A stretch of 64,000 bases of DNA from Owenia fusiformis (GCA_903813345.2 CAIIXF020000005.1:23313375-23377374); one strand, 5' to 3'; counted from the first letter of the stretch, positions 36,528-50,274 are shown. Translations and numbers: made by a program. The notes: a model not told the origin generated them from the letters alone.

Positions 36528-36903
36528 CAGGGTGAGCCAATAAAAATGTCCATTTTTTTCTTCGCTGGTATGTAAGAAATATCCATAAATTAAAAAGATA
36601 ATTCAATTTCCAACAAAGTAATATATGATTCATAAAATATGACTGGCTATTGGTGACTCTGTGGTCATTTCTGTATCATGTGGTAGTAACAGTTGAAAAC
36701 AACATTTCGCTATGTTTTGAGCTTAATACATAACATTGCATTGCTTAATCAACACTTTAAGGCTTTTACATATGAAGAAAAGGTATTGGAAATATTATTT
36801 TAAAACAAATACTTATTTCTGTGAAATAAATTATATATCATTTTGTTGGAAATTGAATGGTCTTTCCAATGATATATGATTTAAACATTTTTGGCCCACC
36901 CTG
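36528..36903. mobile_element. 376-bp TIR element with TA duplication (CAGGGTG ends)
   Basis: The ends CAGGGTGAGCCAATAAAAATG and CATTTTTGGCCCACCCTG are inverted repeats, and TA flanks both sides (36526-36527, 36904-36905). The inner segments TTCAATTTCCAACAAA (36601) and TTTGTTGGAAATTGAA (about 36843) also pair. Non-coding; a Tc1/mariner-type MITE. Confidence 0.85.
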
Positions 36904-36905
36904 TA

Positions 36906-38920
36906 GATTTTAAGAGATTAGGTGTTCTTAGTATTTATACAAAAATAGGTCGATCCATTATAGGTTAAAAAGTTGAAAAGACCACAGTAAAGAGGGGGAG
37001 AAACCCCAGGGTTCAAAGATGACATACGCTTATAATGTGAATCTGTATTGAGATAACATCGTCGCTGATTGGTTTAGCGAGTCGATCGTTGATTGGTTTA
37101 AAACTAGGTCAATTTGAAATCTTTGAAAACCAAGATGGAGGGTAAACAAATATACGTACTTCCAAGAAAGGAGGTACGCGAAGGAGGAAATTGTATGTCA
37201 TCAATTGAATCATGGGGTTTTCCCTCCTCTTACCACAGTATAAATGGAAAAATACACCCATACTTTACCTGTAAAGGATTTGTATATTTCAGATAAATAA
37301 GTATGACAAATATACTATCTTTGCATGTACACAGTCGCCAGAACAGATGAAAAAGTTGTTCTAAAAAAGAGAACCTAACCCCCGTTCTCTGTGTAGCGGG
37401 CACCTTACATGTAGCACACAGAGAAGATGGATGGATTTTCCTTTTAGGACAACTCTTATACTTGTTCCAATACCTTTGAATTCTCATGTTCATTCTTAAT
37501 ATTACATTCTTATTTTTCACTCTATATGAAATATGACTGGACAGTTGAGCAACATGTGTATGTGAAGGGATATATAAGCACTAGTGCCAAGGGGATAAAA
37601 AAGGGTAGGGTGCTTCCTCTGGTGTGTCTGAGCGTTAACATCAGCTGCCTCTAGTCAGATTGACTAACAAAACAACCTTTTTTGGGGTTTGTGTTTATTC
37701 ATTAGAGTAGATAAACTGATAATTTATATTTGTTTGAGCGTAGTGATTTAAGAATATAAATATTTTCTTTAATGTGCAGTGAAGTTAATAAGACAAGAAA
37801 GTTGTGTTCAAATAGAGTGACGGTTTTTGATTGGTTGGTAGTCTTTAGATATTGAATAGGTTTTCATTCTGGGCTTGGTCGCCGAACGCTAAATTCCAAA
37901 ATTGTAAATAATTTTTTTTGGTTAACATTTTCCATAGTTGAGTAGAGTAGATTTTATTTGTGGATGATCCTGATAGGTTGAGAGGTGGTTCCTCTCCAAG
38001 GGGCATCGACTTCAATCGAACGGCAACTTTGGTTTTAATGTTGACCAACCACCTTAATATCAATCAGATAATTTTTAACATGACACGCAATATGTTTCGG
38101 TCACAATTTCACAGGTTCGCAATCACAGTAGACTTCATAATTATGTACTTGTAGTATGCACAATAAATCTGTAGCGACCACAAGTCAAAGTTTGTTCCAA
38201 ATTAGAATAATTTGTTTTGTTGATATAACGAAATATTATATTGGGAAAAGTTCCATACCACCAAAATATACTTATCCTTGTCTATCAGTATATTAATTTG
38301 CTGAGATTCCGTACATTCAAGCTTCCCAAGGGATTCAGATGATTTATATAAACCTAGTATCCAATCATTTTAAACTTGCCAGAAACACCAGAAAGCATTG
38401 GACAGTATATCATTAATGGTCATTGATTTGTTTTGTCTAGGGACATAATGTACATTAGTTCTATGATTAGGGTTTTGATATATTTAATCCACTGGTCATA
38501 GAAATGTCAATACTCAGCGTAGGCTAAATCTGTCAATTCAGTTGAAATTAGGGCTAAATGTTTTTGAAAGGGTGCACATAAGTTGTGGCTTATCCAGAAT
38601 ACTTTTTAAATATGATACTTTGAGTAGTAGTTGATGATTTTTTCCAACTGTAAATTATTCAACAGGAAATGATCTATAATATGACTTGAATCAGCTGTGA
38701 GAAACATAAATCAAACTATACTCCTACATCTAGTTTGCCTCCTTCTTTAAGTCTCTTGGGTATGATATGTTGACCTTCTCAACGAGTGAGATTAGTATAC
38801 CTATCTTGATCATTCAACATATCTGACTTCTTCACCATACAACAGCTCCTCGTTCGATAAGAATCTAATTTGTTTTCATGTACACGTGTAATTAACCCAC
38901 CAAACGTAGGTCCCATCTGT
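36906..38920. other. intergenic, with a palindrome at 37341-37469
   Basis: No gene seen. The palindrome has arms GAACAGATGAAAAAGTTGTT / AGGACAACTCTTATACTTGTTC and inner arms TTCTCTGTGT / ACACAGAGAA (37385-37425). At 37030-37110 two inverted CCAAT boxes (GATTGG) sit in a CpG-containing patch before ATGGAGGGTAAACAAATATA, but the short frame after it shows no recognisable domain. Confidence 0.45.
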
Positions 38921-38924
38921 CCAT

Positions 38925-39065
38925 TCATTCGTCTGTTCGTTCATCTGTCTGGGCAATAACTCAAATACTGATAGATCGATTTAGTTCAAATTCATAGGGT
39001 GGTGCTTTGTGGGCATAGGACCTCTGCTCGAGAAGAAATTTTCAATAAGAAATGATATAAATCAA
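38925..39065. repeat. dispersed repeat A copy
   Basis: A CATTCGTCTGTTCGTTCATC run is followed by GCAATAACTCAAATACTG and a TTTAGTTCAAATT string, the order seen in the copies near 23.1 and 43.2 kb. Confidence 0.6.
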
Positions 39066-42000
39066 CTGCTAATTATATGTGTATAATTTTAGAGGGATGT
39101 ATGTTGTTGGCAGGGATAAACTTTGTATCAAAAACTGACTGTACATAACAGATGTATTCCATACCTCCCGAGGTTCTCGGTATTTTATACCTCATGAAGT
39201 TCCAAAATTCAAAAATGTACTTAAGATACACATTTTCACACTCATATATTACTGGAGCAGATCAATGATTGATATTAACATTTAGAATATACATGTACAG
39301 CATAAGTTTGAATTTTAATTTTAATTTCGTAAATTGAATAAAAAGCAATTGCTTTTCAAGAGTGGGACTGGGATGTCCTGGCCCCAGCCATTGGCGATAG
39401 CTCCCTTGAAATATATTCCTGCCCATTATGTTACTAGAACCTCAGTAGGTGTGGAATACGATAAAATATGTCATGTGGTGGTGGAATTTTCTGCTCTGGG
39501 GAGTTGCTGTTTTTTTTCTAGTTTATAATATATTGCGAAGTCTTAAGGTGCCTACAGAGCCATTTTTGAAATATTGAAGTTGTAAGAAAGCAGCCATTAG
39601 CATAACAATTTATTAAATCTATCACAAGCTTTATTGCATTATGTTCCACTTGTCACGTAGCTGTAGAGAAGGTATTAGTAGAGTTAGATTCTATAAGTGC
39701 CTTTTAAATACGTAATGAAGAGTGACAACTATAATTATTCATCTCATCCCAATCTATTTTAACATTATCATTTTATCATTCTCACATCAACACATATTAG
39801 AAATTATTTTTTCATCCCAATTCTGAATTTAAAAGTTCAAATCTTTGTTATTCAGAGTTTTCCATAATTTATCTTGCGTCAGTATATATTTAATGACTTA
39901 AAATGACTTTCCACTTGCTACTTGAATTTATTTATATTTTCAATTGTGAATGCATTGAGAAAGGAGTCTTCTTATGTATTAGATATGGAGTTACATATAC
40001 TTATTTTATGTTGTTTTGTATTTTATTCTTGTGAAAATAAATCTGTGTTACTGACATATCTTTTTCTGATTTGTAATGAATATTTTATTAGGATTTTAAT
40101 TCACAATATTTTTATTTCATATAAAAATAATTGTAATTTCAGCAAAAACTTGATAGCCTTGAGTGGCATTTCCAATAACTCAGGTCACTCTACCCTTAGG
40201 ATATCACAAGCAATAACAAGATAAAATGTCTGCCACACTTTTGATATGCTAAAATACTTACTAATGAAATAAACCCAATAGATGCCAAAAAGAGAATTGT
40301 GTAAGGCAATAAGACTACCCATGCAGTTTAACTGCAAATCAATTACATACATTGATCATTATTTCCACATTTTGCCTATCATGGAGCAACATGATCTAAA
40401 TACACTACTTAATGAATCTCCTAATAAACAGGAACTTAATGATAGAGCACTCTCAGATGAATATTAAAAAGAGATTGTATTTATTGTTACTTTTGAGGGT
40501 TTACTTCCCTCTCAGATTTTTAATGACATATCTAGGAAACAGAATTCCCAAATGTATATTAATGCATAAGAATAATCCTCTAAATAAAACATCCATTCGG
40601 GTTGCTAATTATCCTAATTTCTCTCTGTAACTAGAATTATTTGTCTGATTTTCTTGCATCTGATGCAATTCACTGTTTTAATTACTTATATTTGTATTTT
40701 ATTTCTTGCAATATCAATCATTTTCTACTATATTTTGTATTTTTAAAAGATGTCCATTGTGCCACTTTGCTTTGGGGTAATACATATAATTGATATATCC
40801 TTCCTCTTCTTGAAGCTTAAGTGGTATTTAATTTGACAGCTCCAATCTTAAGTATTGTCTTCGTGATATGTAATACTTTTTTGGTAAATTACTTTTCACC
40901 ATTTATTGGCCCAGAGCTGTGATAATATCAATTTGCAGTTTGGAATTTAGAAGGTAATCAAATTCTCATTTGTTTAATGCAATATGCACCAAAGTGTTAC
41001 AGTTAGACACGTGTGCAAAACTCTTTTTTGATTTACATGTATGTATGATAATAGTTTAGTTTATGACAATAAATAATATGGGGCCATATTGTCAGCCTTG
41101 GCACATCCATCTGTCTGTTCGTCCATACATCCAACTGTTTTCTCTAAAATCGCTACAGATATCACCTTCAAATAAGCTTGTCACTTGTATCTTGGCAAAG
41201 CAGAATAATTGACTTTATGATTGCAGCATGTCCTCTTATGGACCTAATTTCCACTTAGAAATTGAGTTACGGATGGCTTCTTTGGGAATTGGGAAGTAAG
41301 GTTATTCAATTAAAATGCTCTTTGTTGTCAAAGAGTCACCTTAATAACTTTATGTTAGTTTATATTCAAATTACTCGTGCGTGTCAACATATAGTAAGTC
41401 ACAAAGAAGAATACTTTACATGAAGATTTTGATTGAGTTTACCCTGACAGCAGAAGTTGAATGGTTGAGACAATTTTACAGTTCAGTGTGCATCGGATCG
41501 CCCTGACTAGTGTTGGGTATCACACCAGGGTCATAAATCAGTTCAATCCAAATGCTAGAATATTTTCTCAACCAATCAGCACGTCACTGGCTCGGTTAGT
41601 TGGGCAGGCCTGTCAACCTAGGAACACCTAAAATAAGTGACTTACAAATGTAACTTACAAAACTCCTTCTTTCAAATTGTGAATACCTTGGTTCAGATTT
41701 TATTGCTCACATTTTGAACATTTTTTTGCGGGGGGGGGTTAGGGACAAGATAAAACAAACCAAATGCGTGATATATTCCTAATTTGTTTGAAATTTCCAT
41801 ATTGTATTCAGGGATTCCCCATTACATCATCTCTTGCATCATCTCCAATCAAATTGCAGAATTTGATGACGTGAACAATCATGAGCATGTGCTCTCTCAG
41901 TGATGCACATGCACAAAGTTAAATTTGAAATTGTGGGAATGGCGGTAACATCAGTTCAACATCATCATTTCAAACCTATGGTAATACTATTGAAGTTACT

Positions 42001-44061
42001 CGATCCATACTTGTAGAGAATACTCATAAAACTACAGTGAACATTAAGAGATACATTTCAATGGCAAATTGAGGCCTGTTTATAAAATTTGTTTTTGAGC
42101 GTGCTAATATGATAGGTCATCTTTGGGAAATCTCCCCCCCTGGGGATGGATTTTAGATTGTTTGCTCGCTTTTTTTTTGTCTTTGTACTGCATTTGTTCA
42201 TAGAAAGATTTCATTTTTTACCTAATTTTATGTTTTGTGCTTGAGTATCTTTTATCAGATGAAGTCCTCATGCCTCCTGATGTATTTTCAAATATCATAT
42301 ATTTTCAAATATCATTAAAGGAAGCTTATCATTTCCGTACTTTTTTTAACCATAGCTATAAAAGGGTATAATATTGTCATCAGCTGTAAGCAGGCAGTGG
42401 CCTCTCACTTTCCTCCTCAGGACATATTCAGACAAATTACTGAAAGACTTATTTAAGTTTGTGGGCATGTGTTTGTAGGTTTATTATTTATAAGCACAAT
42501 AGTGTTCAGGTGTGCCTTGTTACGTTAAAAGTGTTAACTGTACACATTCCTAGTTTATTCATCGCTACTTTGTTCACATCTTTTCAACTATAATTTTCAT
42601 TGACATTTCTGAGATAAATTGCTTCACTTTACCCCTTAATAAATTCTTATTAACCTTTATGATTTATTTTGCCAATTTGCGAAAACCAAAAAGGGAGACA
42701 AGTAGGATGCTAAATATCCCCATGGCTAAGCTTTCTCTCTTATGTGCCTTTATATCTACAACAAGTTTTCTTTTTTTAACATAACATGTTCATAACATAT
42801 GCAGCATATTGTAGATCGCTTTCCTGGCTCCATTAATTGTTTAATATATTTATCACAAGTAGTGAATGCTTACTTGTAAATCATTTGTAATCATCTAGAT
42901 CTAGAAAACAATAGGGATTAGAAAAATCATCATTCATGATGGAAAATGATGTCTGGTTGTCATATTATTCAATAATGAAGTGCAGAAGGTCATTTCTGAT
43001 ATAAGGTGATATTGTAGTCAGTTATTACTAATATAGCCTTGCCCAAGTCGGTATTTTTTACTAATAATCTCATGTAAAATGTACTCTATGATGTGTTTTC
43101 CATTCTGTATCCCCTGAAGCACAAATGGGAAGTCAAAACATCAAACCAACAAAAGTATAGTATTTGATTTTCTTGCATAAATCATTCCACCAAACAAAGT
43201 GCATCCGTCTGTTCATCCATCTGATATTACAAGATGTCCGACCTTTAGTGTGTCCAGGTGATAACTCAAATACTGACTGACATATTTGACTCAAATTTTA
43301 TAGGCTTATGCCGATGCCATATGTGTGTTGTGGTTCCATATTATAAATGTTTTACTAATTTATCCAAAGGCCTTGTTTGTGTAAAATCTAAATGGCCTTC
43401 TCCTTTTCTGGTTTATGGAATGGTTGTCATGTGACATCAACTTTAGTCACAGTAGCATTTGATGAAAATAAAATAATAACATGGACCTCAACATGAAAAA
43501 ATAAAAATTTAGTGTTTTAGAAAATTTACAAAAACATCTTAATAAATAGTTTAAGTTACTAAGTATAACATGATTTGAGCACTCACTTTGTTCTTAAGAT
43601 TGAAACCGCATTTAGGGTTGAGTTTGCAACTTACCCAGTTGAAAAGATTTAAATTAAACTCTGAGGAATAATAAAAACAACTTATACATGAGCTCCTTTT
43701 AACTGTTATGGTCCATGATATATAACTTCTGTAGTATAATTATATAGCCTACTCTCAGTAAATAACATCATAAATCGACAATTTATAGTATGAATTTACA
43801 TGTAATTAACTACACATTTACAATAATCAATTCATAAAATGTAATATTATGCAAACTGCTTCATTGGGAGTAAATTAAAGTTTCCCCAATGAGTAATTAT
43901 TTTTATGTGAAATATGATAAAAAGAATAGTATTTTATAGACAATCCTTTGTCATCTTAACTGAATTTTTGGCTATAACGCAAATGCCTATTTACCAATTT
44001 GGGAGTTGGGTCAAGATATGTAAAATAACATTGCGAAAGTTCTAAATCAAACTAATTACGC
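39066..44061. other. intergenic stretch with repeat fragments
   Basis: No supported gene. Repeat A fragments lie at 41098-41215 and 43195-43330 (ATAACTCAAATACTGACTGA). A solo terminus of the CAGGCCTGTCAAC element family starts at 41606 and aligns with the right end of the 49575-49995 element. Open frames at 39922-40224 and 40282-40630 have no domain features. Confidence 0.45.
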
Positions 44062-44201
44062 AAAGGATTGGTATCGATATGGAGAACTGAATTCAACAAT
44101 GTTTTTCTCTTAAACCAATCATTGAAAACATTCTGTACAAAAACACGGTATTTTATGTAATGTTGACTGATTGACAACAATTTAATGCGAAAATTATTTA
44201 G

Positions 44202-44493
44202 AATTATTATATCACTATCTAGCTAGCGACAGTATGATTGGTCAAAACCGGGTCACATGTCGTGGGATATCTGGCGATATTCAATGGCAATGCTAATCAG
44301 ATAAGACAACCGTGAGATATCTAGCGATATCCCACGCTCCCGGGAATTTTCAAAGAATTTGTTTTCGTTCAGTGTAAATAATTTAGTTCAGTTTAAGTCA
44401 AAATGGCAGACGAATCGAGTAGATTCGTAAAAATATCTGAAGACTTAATGACTTAATAATATTAGGGATGTTTAGCTAGACAGTGATATAATA
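44202..44493. repeat. nested insert A in the fold-back element
   Basis: The ends ATTATATCACTATCTAGCTA and TAGCTAGACAGTGATATAAT are inverted repeats with one mismatch. An inner hairpin (GTGGGATATCTGGCGATAT / GATATCTAGCGATATCCCAC) lies at about 44260-44335. CpG content is higher than outside. Confidence 0.75.
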
Positions 44494-44496
44494 AAA

Positions 44497-44636
44497 CAAA
44501 TATTTCACTCTATTTTCGGTGAATACCTGTAGCACTTTCACAAGGTGATATTCCACTTGCCCTTCGGGCTTCGTGGAATATCACTTGTGAAAGATGTACA
44601 GGTATTCACCTCAATAGAGTGAAATATTTGTTCAAT
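44497..44636. repeat. nested insert B: 140-bp palindrome with GCCCTTCGGGC centre
   Basis: The arms AACAAATATTTCACTCTATT...GGTGAATACCTGTA...GTGATATTCCACTT and their reverse complements meet at GCCCTTCGGGC (about 44560-44570). The two arms are nearly perfect over about 65 bp. Confidence 0.9.
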
Positions 44637-45232
44637 ATTTTACATAACTGTTTTTGTTAACATTTTTTTTGTTTTTTTTAGTGCAATTGTTTTTGCTCAT
44701 TTCTACCAATTCTTGAGAATGAAATAAAATGTCTTTCCGAACCTTGTTGGAACAAAATAGCATATACAACATGTTTTAGACCTCTCAATATTATAGTTAT
44801 ACAAAGGAATTTTTGGTTGATTTTAAAAAAGTATTCAAAAAATTAGAACAAAATCCCCCCAAAAATAGATAAAAATCAAGATAAACCTTTTATTTCATTA
44901 ACAAGATACTTTTTTAAAATCAACCAAAATTTCCTTTGTACAATTACAATATTGAGAGACCTAAACATGTTGTCTTTATGTCGTTTTGTTCCAATGAGGT
45001 TTGGAAAGATGTTTCATTTCATTCTTGAAACATGATACCAAGAACAAAACAAGTGTTTGATGTGTTTTCTAAAACAAAATAGATGAAAGTATATATATGT
45101 TTTTCAAATTATATTGTTACCATTCAAAAGATGACCATTAAATTGACGATGTGTTAATTTTTTAGATTTTGTTTATGACTGGTTTAAGAGAAACGTGTGT
45201 TCAAAATGTTTCCATATCGATACCACTCCTTT

Positions 45233-48200
45233 GTTTGTACACCCGCACACTAAATAAAACAATGACACCATCGGAAGTATTCTTCTTTGTCATTGCTTTG
45301 ATAAACAGTATACCGAGTTTAATCAATAAAAGATTGTACAATGAACAACAAAATTCGGAAACGAGTACTATAGATTTGCTTTCGGACCACTGAACAGATT
45401 GACCTAGATAACAGTGACGCGTCTTCTTTGGTCAACTGCTCAGTCGTTTTTGGGTTTTCAATGTAACTCTATTATGTAATTTAAAGATGAGAACTATTAT
45501 TCAGTTGCAGTTTGTAGTGCGGTAAGATTGGCATGAAAGTGTTGAAAGTCGAATGGAATTGTTTTTTTCCAATATGGCAACTAGTCAACTGATCACGTGA
45601 TTCTCTTCCAGAAAATTTTCTCACTTTTCAGTCATACAGGGTGTTCCAAAAGTAACACGCAATGTAAGAAAAAATAAGTGTTTTATTAAGATTAATAAGA
45701 GATCAATCATTTCTGATAATTCTTTTTGTGCTCTCGTACGGGAATATAAACTAATACATGTATATCGTTTGAAAAATAGGTGTGAAAATCACCATGTTGA
45801 ACCTATGGGGGAAAATAAGGAAGTATAAATTTGTTCCTCCGCAAACTGCATCATGGGAAATATTTTGACCATATAAGGAAAGATTTTTGTGTCTCCTCTT
45901 TTGAAGAGGGAACAACAATCTGCTCAATTAAAGCTGTATAATGTCATTTCACACATTTGCTATAGCTAGTAGTAGGAGAAAATAATGCTCCAATCTTCGC
46001 TTTCCTTTCCATCGTGGCCATTTTATTAGATAAATCAGTGAACATAGCAGTCCAACCTCATTTTCAGAGGTGGCGTAACTGTCATGGTATACCAGGGTGA
46101 TATGAGGAGGTCGCCTTTTATTTGTTAGAATATCTTTTAGCAACACTTTAATGATGGCATGGCCAATAACGCAGATGCGAGTAAGTAGTTACCAGTTTCA
46201 CCACCAGGTGGCTCGTTCGGGTCAGATAGCATGGTGGGTATAGTAGAAAGTTAAATTACATCTGTTTTAGTGGTTCAATTTTCATGTAAACCATTTGTAT
46301 CTAATTGTTATGTAAATTAAAATATGTCCAGTATAAAAGAAAGTGTTATCTGTCCGATACAAGAAAAGATATTTCACTTTTTGTGATTTTGTAACATGGG
46401 GTCTATGGGGAATCAACCCGAACTAGAAGTCCCATTTTCAAAAAAAATTAAATTTTCAAAGTTGATAAACAATTTTCGAAACCATATTTCTAGATGTACT
46501 TTTACATGTAGATTTCAAATATGGCATCACTTTGACTGATTTTTGAATATTTAATGACATAAATCAAGATCATTTTGACTCGCATCTAGTCTATTTGAGA
46601 TGTAATGTCTTGACACTCATTATATGATCAATGGTGTTTGCTGAACCTTGGCTGCTATCTAGGTTTGATCAAAAATGTTCAAAATAGGGAGTGATTTAAA
46701 AATACATGATTTTTTGCATGATGTGCTACTCCATGGTGTAAGTGTTTCTCCAATTTGCCCTTCATTACTGTAATCAATCAATAAATCAAGATAAATGTGT
46801 ATTGTTTTGTGATGATTTTTCAGCAAAATTGAAAAAGAAATGTTTTACTTATAATTTAATGATTCATCACTGATGATTTTATTAACATGAACAGACATAT
46901 ACATAATACATACATATACATGTACATATACATACAGTAAACAGATTCCATAACAGAGTAACATATTTTACAATATAGCATCGACCCTTTAATCAAAATA
47001 CAAAATGTGTAGGGTTTGTAACATTTTGCCACTTCCCTTTCATAAATCTGTTTGAAAATGTCAACACCTTTACTTAAGGATTTAAGCCCTGGACTCAGTG
47101 CATTGTTTGCTGAATCATACCAAGAAGGTGTTGTTTCCAAATATTTGCATGGCCGCGCAGCGGGAATGCAAATTTTAAGGAACAAAGCCTGATTGGAATG
47201 AAGCAGCTACAATGCATTGAGTCTTAAATTCTTTTCACACTTTTGCAAAATAGTTTCACCAAAGTCATCTAAAAGGAACAAAATCACCAAAAGAATACAT
47301 TTTTAATGACATTTTTTGCAAGGGTCAAGTTGGCAAGTCATCAAATCCAATGTGAGAAGTCCATTCATCATCATAACAACTGTTTAACTGAAGACCTTAC
47401 ATGTGTTATTGATATTTCACACACTGTTCATTATGTGAATACTCTGTTCTGATTGGCTGGAATCAGACACACCTTGCCTAGCTATGTGTGAATCAGGTTT
47501 TACCCATACAATTTGGCCATTTAACATGGATAGAATCACACTAAGTACATGTATTATCCTCATGTCAGAGCATCGATATTTTTGTTTTCTGGATGTGGTC
47601 CTGTTCTTGCATTACACAAAGTGGCAATAATTCAAACTTTAACTGATACTGCTCTAGACCTATCATATTGTTATTGCCTTGCAGAGATGTTAAATGGCAA
47701 TAAAAAAAGAATATCGCAAATTATAGCTGAATAATTGCACTTTTGAAATGATCAGCCATGTCTAACACACTTAGCTACTACATTCTGATACTCTTTGCAT
47801 CCATACCAAGAAATGAAGAATGTTGTAATTTTCTTCTTCACTTTCTTAAATGTTAGCCTTAACATAATGGCCATTATATTGTATCATAATTGTCATGTTA
47901 TTAATTTTGCATACCTGCTGTAATTGGTCAAGTGATTTGCAGGAATTCCCCTTTAATGTCAAATCAGGAGATATCATTCATTATGAACCAAGGATTCTTG
48001 TGATTTGGGAAGTACCATTGTTTACCAAATGTTGTCATTGACAATGGTTATTCCATTTATACACTTATTCACTGCATCTGAATATACAATCTTTTTTTTT
48101 AAAATATTGAATAAGAAATTTTGTGATTGCTCTCTCAAAATGATACTGTAACCCTTTTAAGTTTTATTCTTTTGTTCATATGTACATGTATTAAATGATG

Positions 48201-49527
48201 CACATAATATATAAACATTCATTATTATATTACACACTGAATACTATATGCATTAACCGCCTGATGCAAGTATATATTTTTAAAATATAACGCCTGGTAT
48301 GCACAGTCGTACCAGATGGTTGCAAATGGGAAGGGAGCCCCCATACCCTGAATGCACGTTTTTCACTTCACTCAACTCGTATTCCCAATGATGGCATACT
48401 ACTTATAAAAATACCTCTATACACCCATGGAATTATGTGATAAATGTTGCTGTTGTCTCTTATCCTCCTTTTTGACATGTTAGTAGTATAAACCCTGTAA
48501 ATGCTTAAACTCTGGGAAAGTCAGTCCAAACACATCAGATTTCAATTATCATTTTCATTCATTACCTTACACTATGAATAATAATTCTAGCCCAAAAGCT
48601 CATTCTGAGAAAAACCAGGTTGTCAGAAATAAACATCTTTCATTTCATACAAATCATCCCTCTTGGGTACATGATATGATGTATAACATGCCAGATACAT
48701 TTTTCAGATAGCATGAAATGATTGTACAGATATTGTGTCTGTCATAATCTACATTCTACAACATTCATTAATCATTGCAATGTGTACACATTCTTGTTGG
48801 ACATCTGTAGTTTTAAAATACTATCTATTTGTACTCTGGTTTTGCATTTACAGAATAGATAAATGAAAATGGTAAACAACATCTAGTATAATACATAATG
48901 TGTTATATCCTATATGGTTCATTCATTTGTATAACAGCTAGGCCTGTATATCAGACATTTAAGCTCTTTCATGCTATATGACCATTGCCATGATGCCATA
49001 ACACTCCATGATAATTCCAGTAATAATATGATATTTACATTTTTATAATGAAGCACAATTATTCTGAATATAAGGATATATTTCGGTCACAAAAAGTGAT
49101 TTGACAAATCTCAGAGGTGCTGAAGTTTTTTTAAAGATACATTGTTATGACCACATCTGAGTCAGTAGTCATATATTGAGCCATTTAATTATAAATAATC
49201 AAATAACTTGTTGCTTGTTAATTCCTAAATTGATTATGCACCAATACATAACTTACACAATTGGAGCCACTAACCCATTTTCATTTATCAGCAAATACAT
49301 GATATACTGTACAGTCATGGTGATTTCTGAAAATTAAACACATAGGTTAGATGAAAGAACAAACAATCATTTATTCTCTCACAAGTGTATCATTAAAAAC
49401 ATTTCTTTGTTTCATTTAGTATATTCTCTAATTGCTTCTAGGGGTCAGACAGTTAACTAAAACTTCGAAGCTCTGATCGTCATTGGGGTCAGCAGTTTTT
49501 TGTTCAAAAAATTGCTCAGTTTGGTTT
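45233..49527. other. intergenic stretch
   Basis: No supported gene. CAGGGTGTTCCAAAAGTAAC at 45639-45658 follows TA and looks like a single mariner/Tc1-type terminus with no partner found. AGATGCGAGT (46174) and ACTCGCATCT (about 46580) form a possible short TIR pair; the same string occurs at 20892. A CATA-rich microsatellite lies at about 46893-46940. Confidence 0.45.
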
Positions 49528-49529
49528 TT

Positions 49530-50274
49530 AACTCATTGCTGACCAACCCCGAGATATTTCGTCTATGACATTATCAGGCCTGTCAACTGTCCCGCAATTT
49601 GCGTATTTGTCACGCATTTGCTGAAGAATTTGAAGTCACGCCAGTTATTTTTGCGTGACAGAAAATGTCACGCAAATACGCATTTTACCTGGTAATTGTC
49701 AAGCAAAAATCTTTCTGTAGAAAATTTTCTAAAAAAGATCGTCTACACAGCAAAAATACGAACGACGGGAAAAAAACGTACGCATTTCGTTCGGACTTTT
49801 CACGCGAATTACGGATGTGTCACGCATTCCGTTCGATATTTTTCGTAGCTAAATTTAGCTAAATAAAATTTAAACCAAGGTGTTCAAAATTTGGATCAAG
49901 GTGTTCAGATTTGGACCAAGGTGTCCACATTTTGAGGGGAGGTGTTCAACATTTCCAAGTCACTCATGTTAGGTGTTCCCAAGTTGACAGGCCTGCATTA
50001 TAATCATATGTGACCAACCTTGGGGTGCTTTCCAGTAATTGTCACATAATCTGTACCAGTTATCTTATGAAATATTGTAGTGGTCACTAGGGGAACCTGA
50101 TAAGGTGCAATTGAAATATTTTGTCATTGGCTTCACAAATGGCATATAACTTAGCGCATAGGGTGTTGATATAGTCTATTTTATGCTAATGTGAAAACAT
50201 GCAATTTTCAAAATCAAAATTGTCAGCCACCAGCATAAAACCTCAAAAATAGCTTTGGCCAGCAATGAGTTAAT
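49530..50274. mobile_element. TTAA-flanked TIR element, interrupted
   Basis: TTAACTCATTGCTGACCAA at the left and TTGGCCAGCAATGAGTTAA at the right are inverted, 18 of 19 bases matching. If TTAA is a target duplication, as for piggyBac-type elements, the TIR proper is CTCATTGCTGRCCAA. Without the nested 421-bp element it would be about 320 bp. No transposase seen. Confidence 0.55.
49575..49995. mobile_element. 421-bp TIR element (CAGGCCTGTCAACT) with 6-bp duplication CATTAT
   Basis: The ends CAGGCCTGTCAACT and AGTTGACAGGCCTG are perfect 14-bp inverted repeats. CATTAT stands directly before the left end and directly after the right end. The left half is rich in CACGCA / TGCGTG motifs; the right half repeats AAGGTGTTCA-type units three to four times. 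The 65-codon frame at 49665-49862 has no clear homology. A solo end of the same family is at 41606. Confidence 0.9.

Larger units (their letters stand above)
44062..45232. mobile_element. fold-back element copy 2, interrupted by nested inserts
   Basis: The ends CAAAGGATTGGTATCGATAT and ATATCGATACCACTCCTTTG are inverted. The arms match copy 1 (23972-24674) at roughly 90 per cent or better by eye. About 430 bp absent from copy 1 are inserted in the left arm (about 44202-44636), between GAATTATTAT and CAATATTTTACATAACTG. Confidence 0.9.

Noticed and set aside
37135-37296. Possible first exon (ATGGAGGGTAAACAAATATA) after CCAAT boxes
   Set aside because: The frame is short, without signal peptide, domain or a convincing donor; left as an unsupported candidate.
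49665-49862. 65-codon basic open frame in the 421-bp element
   Set aside because: It lies in CACGCA-rich repeat sequence, has no motif, and is cut by the element's own structure.
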